From the NCBI GenBank assembly GCA_964577825.1, contig CAZOBJ010000051.1:1-22075 (forward strand): DNA of 22,075 nucleotides. Direction: 5' to 3'. The translations under genes and the position numbers were made by a program. The stretch is from CAZOBJ01 sp964577825 (lineage in GTDB: Bacteria > Planctomycetota > SZUA-567 > JAFGNG01). How positions within the stretch are numbered: position 1 is the first letter of the stretch; every line of letters begins with the position of its first letter. Below are positions 14,699 through 22,075 of this stretch, piece after piece. Below the pieces are notes generated by a model. The model saw nothing but the letters and a program-made list of their open reading frames with translations, had not been told where the DNA came from and did no database searches.

Positions 14699-17084
14699 AG
14701 GCGAGCGAGACACGCGCCGAGCGCGCACGCAGGGATTCGCCCGCAGGGACGCCCCCGACCCCGAGGCCCGTCGCCCGATGCGCCTGGCCCGCGCACACGG
14801 ATTCTCCCTGTCCAGCGTGTGCTGGGGGTACCGGGATACCTTCCGCCGCACGATCGAGGGGCTGGTCCGGCAGGGGCTCATCGGACGAGAACGCCCCCAG
14901 GTCACCGAGCACTTCTTCGACCTGCTCCAGCGCGCGGACCAGAGCTGCTTCGACCACGTGCTCAAGGAATTCCTCGCCTCGGTCAATCCGCGCACGCGGT
15001 GGCTGTTGGATCTGCCGGGGCTCTTTGCGGAGGTGACCGACACCGGCCGCCGGTTCGCCGAGAAACGACTCCACTACGGCATCGAGTACTTCCGCATCCT
15101 GGGGGAGGGCGGGTTCGGCGAGACCCCGCCCCAGGTGCGCCACCTCCTGCGCCTGCTCGGCGAGCTGCGGGCCGTGGACGACGAGCTGGCCTTCGCGTTC
15201 CTGAAGGGGTACCGGGGGCTCCTCGACCGGCTGCGTCCGCGCGAGATCGACCGGTTCGTGCAGGAGGGCCTGCGCCACTTCGCCGGCGACCGGACCGCGG
15301 CGATGGGGTACTTCGACCTCTCGCGCCAGAGCGCGGAGACCATGATCCTGTCGCTCACGCGAGAGTGCCGGCTGGAGGACGCGAAGGAGCGTCTCCAGCG
15401 CCTGTTGCGAGCGCTTACCGGCCGCGGGGTGGAGGTCGACCATCTGGGCCGGCTCGACTCGGATGAGCTCATCGAGCGCAACGCGCGCATGGTCTGCCTG
15501 TACCAGTGGCTGTACCTGCCCGTGCGGGTGCGCCATTTCGAGGACATCGCGCGCAACCGGGACGTGTACCGCCTGGCCGCGGTGGTGGCCGCCGGGATGC
15601 TGGCCGAGGGGAGCTTTCCCGCGGTCCACGGCCATGCGGAGTACCCCACGTGCGCGGCGCTCGTGGGCTCGGACCCGGTGCGGCTCAACCTCTTCCAGGC
15701 CCTGGAGTGCGGGCGGGTCTTCGCGCGCATCCGTGCCCGCTGGCCCGGGGCGCGGGGGCTGTTGCGCTTCGGCTTGCGCGTGGAGCGCGAGACGAGTCCG
15801 CCCCGGTCGGACGCGGACCGGCTGCTCTTTGACCTGCTCGAGGAGACCGGCGACGCGCAGGCGCTCGCGGGCGCGCGGCGCGTAATGTCCGAATCGGTCA
15901 ACTGTTTCGACACGGCCGCGCGCCTGGACGAGGGCTGGACGCGGAACGTATTGCGCGCGTATCCGGACCTGGGCGGGCGGCTCGTGCGCACCTCGTTCTT
16001 TCTGCCGGACTTCCTGTATCCGGGCGCGACCTCTAGCCCGCCGCCGGAGAGCGTGGTCGCCGACCTGAAGGACGCCGCGTTGCAGTCCCGGTCCGAGGAG
16101 GCTCCGCCCGGGGAGCAGGCCGATCGCGCGGACGTGCCCAGCGCGAGCGAACAAGAACAAGAGGAGGCCGAACAGACCCGGCCCGGCGCGCAGGCGGCCG
16201 CCGCGTTCCTGTACGACGAGTGGAGCCAGACCGAGAACACCTACTACGAGGGGTACTGCCGCGTGCGCGAGGTGCGCGACCTGCCCGGCCGGGGCAGGTT
16301 CCCGCCGCAGGACTGGCTCGACGACGCGCGGCGGGTGCGCCAGGCCTTTGAGCGGATCAAGCCGGACCTGCCCAGCATGGAGAAGCACCTGCCCGACGGG
16401 GAGGTCATCAACCCGGACCTGCTCCTCGACTACCTCGTACAGCGGCGCAAGGAGCCCAGCCCCCAGGTGCGCTTCTACGAGAAGCGGCGCGTGCGCGAGC
16501 GCGACCTGGCCGTGCAGATCGTGCTGGACGTGAGCGGCAGCACCGGCGAGCGCACGGCCGAGGAGCCTGTGATTCAGATCGAGCAGCACGCGGCTCTGCT
16601 GTTGGGCGAGGGGCTCGCGGCCCTGGGGGACCGGTTTGCGGTGTGCGGGTTCTCGTCGAACGGCCGCAAGGACTGCGTGTACTCGGTGTACAAGGACTTC
16701 GAGGACGCCTGGGGCGACTCGTCCCGGGGCCGGGTGCTGGCGGCGCTGCCCTCCAACGCCACGCGCATCGGCCCGGCCCTGCGCCACAGCCAGCACCGGC
16801 TGGCGGGCATCGACGCGCGCCACCGCATCGTCATGCTCATCACGGACGGCAAGCCGCGCGACAACGACGGATACGACCCGCAGTCGCGCTACGCCCAGCA
16901 CGACGTGCGCATGGCCTGCGAGGAGGGCCTGCGCCAGGGCGTCGCCACCCTGGGCATCTCCACGGAACAGAACACGCTCGCGGACATGGAGATCATGTTC
17001 CCTGGGCGGCGATTCGTGATTCTGCGCCGGATCGGGGAGCTGCCCAAGCTGTTGCCGCGCCTGTATCTGCGCGCGACCACCTAG
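14664..17084 (+). CDS. von Willebrand factor A protein of the CbbO/NorD family
   Basis: 806 residues if translation starts at ATG 14664, overlapping the ATPase gene by 35 bp; ATG 14778 is a real alternative, since residues 1-38 are low-complexity (Arg/Pro/Ala) and both ribosome binding sites are weak. Residues ~45-450 are mostly helical with no recognised motif. Residues ~460-500 are an acidic linker rich in Glu/Gln/Ala (ASEQEQEEAEQ). The C-terminal VWA domain starts near 614: MIDAS residues D622-V-S624-G-S626-T, then LLLGEGLAALGDRFAVCGFSS typical of NorD/CbbO, an intact Thr in the ATRIGPALRHS segment, and ITD728GKP. The VWA domain anchors the substrate to the AAA+ ring through Mg2+. The chain ends RIGELPKLLPRLYLRATT, matching family ends. 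Its stop TAG touches the opposite gene's stop. Confidence 0.9.
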   Translation: MAPPNNAQPNPEGERDTRRARTQGFARRDAPDPEARRPMRLARAHGFSLSSVCWGYRDTFRRTIEGLVRQGLIGRERPQVTEHFFDLLQRADQSCFDHVLKEFLASVNPRTRWLLDLPGLFAEVTDTGRRFAEKRLHYGIEYFRILGEGGFGETPPQVRHLLRLLGELRAVDDELAFAFLKGYRGLLDRLRPREIDRFVQEGLRHFAGDRTAAMGYFDLSRQSAETMILSLTRECRLEDAKERLQRLLRALTGRGVEVDHLGRLDSDELIERNARMVCLYQWLYLPVRVRHFEDIARNRDVYRLAAVVAAGMLAEGSFPAVHGHAEYPTCAALVGSDPVRLNLFQALECGRVFARIRARWPGARGLLRFGLRVERETSPPRSDADRLLFDLLEETGDAQALAGARRVMSESVNCFDTAARLDEGWTRNVLRAYPDLGGRLVRTSFFLPDFLYPGATSSPPPESVVADLKDAALQSRSEEAPPGEQADRADVPSASEQEQEEAEQTRPGAQAAAAFLYDEWSQTENTYYEGYCRVREVRDLPGRGRFPPQDWLDDARRVRQAFERIKPDLPSMEKHLPDGEVINPDLLLDYLVQRRKEPSPQVRFYEKRRVRERDLAVQIVLDVSGSTGERTAEEPVIQIEQHAALLLGEGLAALGDRFAVCGFSSNGRKDCVYSVYKDFEDAWGDSSRGRVLAALPSNATRIGPALRHSQHRLAGIDARHRIVMLITDGKPRDNDGYDPQSRYAQHDVRMACEEGLRQGVATLGISTEQNTLADMEIMFPGRRFVILRRIGELPKLLPRLYLRATT
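14704..14803 (+). repeat. imperfect 66-bp-period direct repeat at the ATPase/VWA junction
   Basis: Segments ending at CAGGGATT (14730-14737) and CACGGATT (14796-14803) are exactly 66 bp apart, and about 18 of their last 25 bases agree. In the VWA frame they encode RRARTQGFARR and RLARAHGFSLS. This may be an old tandem duplication in the non-conserved N-terminal extension, or chance similarity in GC-rich DNA. Confidence 0.3.
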
Positions 17085-18263
17085 CTACAGGCCCACCTGG
17101 CGCACCCGCTCGAACCGGTCGGTGTGGCTGGATTTCTGCGCGGCCAGGCACGCGTAGATGCTGGCCAGCCCCGTCTGGATGGGCGTGCGCGAGCGGCCCT
17201 CGCCGCGGATGAGGTCCAGGAAGTCGCGGACAAGCTCCGGGTCGCCGCCGCTGTGGGCCTCGGTCGGGTTCACCTCCACAGTCTCGGTCACCGGCTCGTG
17301 ATGGCGCACATGGCGCAGTCGGCGCGCCCGCCAGTCGAAGGACAGCGTCCCGCGGTACCCGCTGATCGTGGGCCCGCGCCGTCCCGCGTCCCGCCGGGTG
17401 AAGAAGACCTGCGTGTACATGCCGTGCGCGCCCGAGGCGAACTCCACCAGGGCGCTGGAACAGTCCTCGTTCATGCCCGCCTCCGGCGAGCCGCACGCCC
17501 GGCTGAACGGGCAGTTGCGGTCCTTGCCGGGGTCCTTGACGAGCCCGGCGCGGGCGAGGTTGCGCGGGCTCTCCGGGCAGGTGCGCGCCTCGCCGCACTG
17601 CGCGCAGGTGAGGTCCGCGGGCTTGTCCCCGCCGAAGACCCGCCCCCAATTCGCTCGGGCCGCGATGCGCACGATGGGGCTGTCCATGAGGAACTGCATG
17701 TAGTCGAAGTCGTGCGTGGCCTTTTGCATGAACAGCCCCCGCGTGACCTCGAAGTTGCGGTACGCGGTGACGAAGTACACGGTGCCGTAGGAGACGTAGT
17801 TGTCCGCGAGGATGTGCTCGGGCCTGCCCACGGCCCCGCGGTCGAGGTACTCCTTGGCCAGCACGCACAGGGGCGTGACGCGCAGAGGGAAGCTCACCAC
17901 CACCGGGCACTTGGACCCGGCGAAGGCGCGCTCCAGGTCCGTGGCCTGGCGCAGGGCCACGGCCACGGGCTTCTCCAGGAACAGGGGCACATCGTACTTG
18001 GCCGCCTGCGCGGCATAGGGCGCGTGCAGGTTGCACCGGGTGCCGATCAGGACCCCCTCAGGACGCGCCTTGCGCATGAGCGCATCCACGGATTTGTAGA
18101 AGGCCGCATCCTCGCGGTCGGCCTCGGGCAAGCGCGAGCGCGCACCCGGTTCGTCCGGGTCCACCACGCCCACCACCCGGGCGTCCGGAGCTTGGGGCAA
18201 CAGGCATTTGCGCAGGAGCCCGCTCACGCGCGAGCCCATGCCGATGACACCGAGGCGAAGCAT
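17085..18263 (-). CDS. Gfo/Idh/MocA-family NAD(P)-dependent oxidoreductase with Cys-rich insertion
   Basis: 392 residues; ATG 18263-18261 with AAAGGAG upstream. The N-terminal Rossmann fold shows LGVIGMGSRVSG (G8, G10, G15), and acidic D35 at the end of beta-2 favours NAD(H) over NADP(H). The family EKP motif is E97-K98-P99, with K98 a catalytic candidate, and the second domain has KATHDFDYMQFL with H184 and D185/D187 near the substrate. Residues 220-268 form an insertion with six cysteines (C220, C223, C229, C251, C257, C268) that could bind Zn2+ or an Fe-S cluster or make a structural knot; a C..C.....CP stretch of this kind occurs in one branch of the family. The substrate is probably a sugar, inositol or amino-sugar derivative, but cannot be told. 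The gene has its own promoter and a strong leader hairpin; its stop abuts the VWA gene's stop. Confidence 0.92.
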   Translation of the reverse strand: MLRLGVIGMGSRVSGLLRKCLLPQAPDARVVGVVDPDEPGARSRLPEADREDAAFYKSVDALMRKARPEGVLIGTRCNLHAPYAAQAAKYDVPLFLEKPVAVALRQATDLERAFAGSKCPVVVSFPLRVTPLCVLAKEYLDRGAVGRPEHILADNYVSYGTVYFVTAYRNFEVTRGLFMQKATHDFDYMQFLMDSPIVRIAARANWGRVFGGDKPADLTCAQCGEARTCPESPRNLARAGLVKDPGKDRNCPFSRACGSPEAGMNEDCSSALVEFASGAHGMYTQVFFTRRDAGRRGPTISGYRGTLSFDWRARRLRHVRHHEPVTETVEVNPTEAHSGGDPELVRDFLDLIRGEGRSRTPIQTGLASIYACLAAQKSSHTDRFERVRQVGL

Positions 18264-18288
18264 GGTACTCCTTTCCCTTCCGGGGGCG

Positions 18289-18316
18289 GGAGCGCGCGGA
18301 CGTCCCCGCGCGCTCC
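18289..18316 (-). promoter_or_regulatory. strong GC hairpin in the leader of the Gfo/Idh gene
   Basis: A perfect 11-bp inverted repeat, GGAGCGCGCGG (18289-18299) with CCGCGCGCTCC (18306-18316), loop of 6, lies between the -10 box and the ribosome binding site. It would form at the very 5' end of the transcript. There is no U tract after it, so it is an mRNA-stabilising structure or an operator rather than a terminator. Confidence 0.5.
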
Positions 18317-18331
18317 ATCCAAGTGGGGCGC

Positions 18332-18360
18332 ATGCTACCGGGGCTCGCGCGGCGGGTCAA
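18332..18360 (-). promoter_or_regulatory. candidate promoter of the Gfo/Idh gene
   Basis: Minus-strand TTGACC (18360-18355), 17-bp spacer, TAGCAT (18337-18332). Hexamer matches are 5/6 and 4/6 with ideal spacing. It places the start near 18325, immediately before the 11-bp hairpin, and separates this gene from dnaK. Confidence 0.55.
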
Positions 18361-18432
18361 GCAGGGGCGGCCGCGGCCGCTCGTGGACCGCGAGGCGAGG
18401 GTGCACAGGTGCGGGGGGTGTGCGGACACGAG

Positions 18433-18455
18433 AAAAGGGCGGCCTATGACCGCCC
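18433..18455 (-). terminator. intrinsic terminator downstream of dnaK
   Basis: On the minus strand GGGCGG (18455-18450) pairs with CCGCCC (18442-18437) around a 7-nt loop and is followed directly by TTTT (18436-18433) and then CTCG. It lies ~60 bp after the dnaK stop. A second inverted repeat (18483-18490 with 18493-18500, 8 bp) lies between the stop and this terminator and may protect the transcript end. Confidence 0.7.
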
Positions 18456-18515
18456 CTTCCCCGACCTCTATGGTGAACGAGCCCCGGCGCGTGCGCCGGG
18501 CCCGGTGGACGCGGG

Positions 18516-20462
<1,947 letters not shown>

Positions 20463-20612
20463 GATCCAACCTCCGCTAGTAACGCCTGCAAGCCGTCCGT
20501 CTCTCACGCTCGATATGGCGCGCAAGACAGGTGAGCTGAGCTTGTTCGTTCCAATCGCCGCAAGTCATAGGCCCGACCGCCCGTGCGAGCCGCCGCGCCG
20601 AGGGGCCCATCC

Positions 20613-20627
20613 GCAAACCGCATTCCA
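20613..20627 (-). promoter_or_regulatory. weak sigma54-like match facing dnaK
   Basis: Minus-strand TGGAATGCGGTTTGC (20627-20613) has GG-N10-GC spacing and 9 of 11 defined bases of TGGCACG-N4-TTGC. It would give a ~140-nt leader to dnaK. A sigma54-driven dnaK would be unusual, and this may be chance. Confidence 0.2.
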
Positions 20628-20657
20628 TAGCCCGCGCCTGGTCCCAATATGCGCAAT

Positions 20658-20684
20658 CGGTTATTCTGAAGGCGGTTATGCTGA
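20658..20684. promoter_or_regulatory. 12-bp direct repeat, possible activator sites
   Basis: CGGTTATTCTGA (20658-20669) and CGGTTATGCTGA (20673-20684) differ at one base and start 15 bp apart. They lie ~160-180 bp upstream of the sigma54 -24 element, the usual distance for enhancer-binding-protein sites, which suggests but does not prove that role. Confidence 0.35.
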
Positions 20685-20744
20685 CACATCCGCGTTCGTT
20701 GATATCGGATCAGCCGAGCGGAGAAGGTGCGGTCCGGCAGAGCC

Positions 20745-20757
20745 TGTCATTTTGACA
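20745..20757. promoter_or_regulatory. 13-bp palindrome TGTCA-TTT-TGACA
   Basis: A perfect 5+5 inverted repeat with a 3-bp centre, ~85 bp upstream of the sigma54 -24 element. It also fits the loose GT-N7-AC pattern reported for NorR sites, but a single copy of so short a pattern is weak evidence. It could be any dimeric regulator's operator. Confidence 0.3.
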
Positions 20758-20839
20758 CGGCGCGTTGCTGTGCCGGACGCGCGCATGCGTTTCCTCTTGC
20801 GTCCCTGGAGGCCGAACACTACAAGTGGCAGGTGACATG

Positions 20840-20855
20840 TGGCGCGTGCATTGCA
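20840..20855 (+). promoter_or_regulatory. sigma54 (-24/-12) promoter of the exported beta-helix gene
   Basis: TGGCGCGTGCATTGCA matches TGGCACG-N4-TTGC at 10 of 11 defined bases (G for A at the fifth), with exactly 10 bp between GG and GC. Transcription would start near 20866, 23 nt before the ATG at 20889, leaving room for the AAGGAG at 20877-20882. Sigma54 promoters need an ATP-driven activator, so the gene should be inducible rather than constitutive. Confidence 0.7.
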
Positions 20856-20888
20856 GGGGCGTCCGACGGTCCCGGTAAGGAGAAGGTC

Positions 20889-22075
20889 ATGAAGGTGCGG
20901 CGATGCCTATGGACCCTGGCCCTGGCCGGCGTGATGGCGTGTACGCGCGGCGTTGCGGCGGACATGCAGGAAGAGACGACCAGGGGCCGCGTGCTCTACA
21001 GCCCGCAGCGAGGAGCCATCGGGGTGTTCGACTTTCCGGAGACGGCCCCGGCCACGCCGCAGACCCTTCTGGAGGCGAACAACCGCGAGGGCTGGGGCAA
21101 GATCTTCTACGACGAGGGCACGGACACCTACACGATCCGCACGGACCTGTGGATCGGAACGGACCAGGACCTGGGTACCTACCTCCAGATCGGGGACGCG
21201 GACCATCCGCGGGCTTCCGTGGTCGTGCGCGGCACGGTGTGGGTGCGCCCGCCCCGCGAGAGCCTGCGCCGTCCGGACGGACGGCTGGCGATCATGAACC
21301 GGCTGCGCCTGGGCGTGCCCGACGACCCCTCCATCCGCCCGTCCCTGCGCTTCGACTGCGAGACGCCGGGCGAGCACGGCCTGTACGTGGGCTACCGTCC
21401 GGCCAAGTTCTCCGATTGGGGCAAGGACGTGCAGAGCCGCGGCGGCCTGCATCTGTACCACGCCACGGTCACCGCGCTGCGCCAGGACCCGGAGCACACC
21501 TGGGGCACGGACGCCTACAGAACCGAAGACGCCAGATACCCCTGGAGCGCGCCGGGCTGGTACGGGTCGGATATTCGGGTGATCGACTCCACGGTCTCCT
21601 GGTTCAAGGACACGCCCTGCTATGCGGCCCAGGCCCACAACAGCACCATCCGCGGGTCGACCTTCGCCCATGGGGACCGGCCCTTCAAGAACGGCCGCTA
21701 CTTGTTCGAGGGCTGCACGTTCCGGGACCTGGAGACGCCGTGCTTGGGGACTTCCATCCGTTACATCAATTGCACGTTTGAGAACAACCGATACAACTGG
21801 CGCGGGGGCGGGGTCACCTTCCTGGACTGCACCCTGGGCGAACAGGAGCAGCCGATCGAGCTTCGCAAGCGCAAGCTCACCGCTGCCCAGGTGCGTCGCG
21901 GCGCGGACCCGTATCCGAGCACGTGGATGCGCAGGTGCCTGGTCGTGCGCGTGGTGGACGAGATCGGTCAGCCGGTGCCCGACGCCATGGTGGTGGTTTC
22001 ATGCGAGGAAGCGCCGGAGCAGGTCACGCGCGGTGCGGCTTTGACCGATGCCGATGGCCGTACCCCTTCGGATCC
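20889..22075 (+). CDS. exported right-handed beta-helix protein with C-terminal regulatory-like domain (3' truncated)
   Basis: The frame is open from ATG 20889 to the window edge (395 codons, no stop); AAGGAG at 20877-20882 is ideally spaced. The N-terminus MKVRRCLWTLALAGVMAC is a signal peptide; cleavage could follow GVAA (~24), or Cys18 could be lipidated although VMAC is a poor lipobox. After a region of unknown type (~25-225), repeated short strands form beta-helix rungs: IRVIDSTVSWFKD, TIRGSTFAHGD, YLFEGCTFRDLE, IRYINCTFENN and VTFLDCTLGE (~229-320). From ~353, VVRVVDEIGQPVPDAMVVVS followed by LTDADGRTP is the start of a carboxypeptidase-regulatory-like (Ig-type) domain. The likely role is polysaccharide binding or degradation outside the cytoplasm; no catalytic residues can be named. 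The rest of the gene lies to the right of the window. Confidence 0.85.
   Translation, partial: MKVRRCLWTLALAGVMACTRGVAADMQEETTRGRVLYSPQRGAIGVFDFPETAPATPQTLLEANNREGWGKIFYDEGTDTYTIRTDLWIGTDQDLGTYLQIGDADHPRASVVVRGTVWVRPPRESLRRPDGRLAIMNRLRLGVPDDPSIRPSLRFDCETPGEHGLYVGYRPAKFSDWGKDVQSRGGLHLYHATVTALRQDPEHTWGTDAYRTEDARYPWSAPGWYGSDIRVIDSTVSWFKDTPCYAAQAHNSTIRGSTFAHGDRPFKNGRYLFEGCTFRDLETPCLGTSIRYINCTFENNRYNWRGGGVTFLDCTLGEQEQPIELRKRKLTAAQVRRGADPYPSTWMRRCLVVRVVDEIGQPVPDAMVVVSCEEAPEQVTRGAALTDADGRTPSD

Larger units (their letters stand above)
20463..20888. other. 426-bp divergent intergenic region
   Basis: This region separates dnaK (-) from the exported beta-helix gene (+). It is less GC-biased than its neighbours around 20640-20760. 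I see a near-consensus sigma54 promoter for the plus-strand gene, a weaker sigma54-like match facing dnaK, a 12-bp direct repeat, and a 13-bp palindrome. No convincing small gene or known RNA is present. No CIRCE element (TTAGCACTC-N9-GAGTGCTAA) and no clear sigma32 promoter for dnaK could be found. Confidence 0.6.

Noticed and set aside
18264..18515. Cotranscription of dnaK with the Gfo/Idh gene.
   Set aside because: A hairpin plus TTTT terminator follows dnaK, and a separate TTGACC-17-TAGCAT promoter precedes the dehydrogenase.
20463..20600. CIRCE or sigma32 control of dnaK.
   Set aside because: No TTAGCACTC/GAGTGCTAA repeat and no CTTGAA-N13-15-CCCCAT-like pair could be found on the minus strand.
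20504..20689. A 61-codon minus-strand open frame in the dnaK intergenic region.
   Set aside because: It has no ribosome binding site, an Arg/Gly/Ala-rich random-looking composition, and overlaps the proposed regulatory elements.
20745..20757. A NorR (nitric oxide) site, since GT-N7-AC fits and a NorQ/NorD-like pair is present in the window.
   Set aside because: The pattern is too short, only one copy is present rather than a cluster, and the downstream gene is a secreted beta-helix protein rather than a nitric oxide reductase. Kept only as a generic palindrome.
22070..22075. The window ends in GGATCC, which could suggest a clone or ligation boundary.
   Set aside because: The left end shows no such site, and a six-base match at one edge may be chance; the coding frame is continuous up to it.

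Overview
The window is a GC-rich bacterial chromosome segment, with G or C at most third codon positions. It carries 14 protein-coding genes and no rRNA, tRNA, CRISPR array or insertion sequence that I can see. An Rnf complex with a cluster-rich RnfB, Gfo/Idh/MocA dehydrogenases, large beta-helix proteins, an orphan secretin and a DnaK of familiar PVC-like sequence together suggest an anaerobic or facultative polysaccharide degrader. A member of the PVC/Planctomycetota-Lentisphaerota-Hydrogenedentota neighbourhood fits best. That placement is inference from gene content, not phylogeny.

Layout. Positions 1-371: 3' end of a Gfo/Idh/MocA oxidoreductase (+). 503-2665: large beta-helix (pectate-lyase-3-like) protein with an internal carbohydrate-binding-like module (+). 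2666-2953: intergenic stretch with a foldable leader and a possible sigma54 promoter. 2954-3217: 87-residue highly charged orphan protein (+). 3236-8675: complete rnf operon on the minus strand in the order rnfE-A-B-C-D-G, behind a clear sigma70-type promoter. 8780-11446: O-antigen-ligase/polymerase-like membrane protein fused to TPR repeats (-). It is divergent from a secretin (11644-13656, +), and each has its own candidate promoter in the shared 197-bp gap. 13829-17084: AAA+ ATPase of the CbbQ/NorQ type and its von Willebrand partner of the CbbO/NorD type (+). 17085-18263: a second Gfo/Idh/MocA dehydrogenase with a Cys-rich insertion (-), whose stop codon abuts the stop of the VWA gene. 18516-20462: dnaK (-) with an intrinsic terminator. 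20463-20888: divergent intergenic region with a near-consensus sigma54 promoter. 20889-22075: exported beta-helix protein (+) that runs off the right edge.

How the parts may fit. Rnf couples ferredoxin and NAD(H) to an ion gradient, so it supports anaerobic energy metabolism. The two dehydrogenases and two beta-helix proteins point to sugar or uronate polymer processing. The polymerase/ligase and secretin point to surface polysaccharide and export. The CbbQ/CbbO-like pair is a metalloenzyme-activating chaperone type, but no rubisco or nitric oxide reductase target lies nearby.

Most worth a second look: the orphan MoxR-VWA pair, the sigma54 promoter with candidate upstream activator sites before the exported beta-helix gene, the rotated rnf gene order, the Cys-rich Gfo/Idh insertion, and the small charged orphan with its structured leader.
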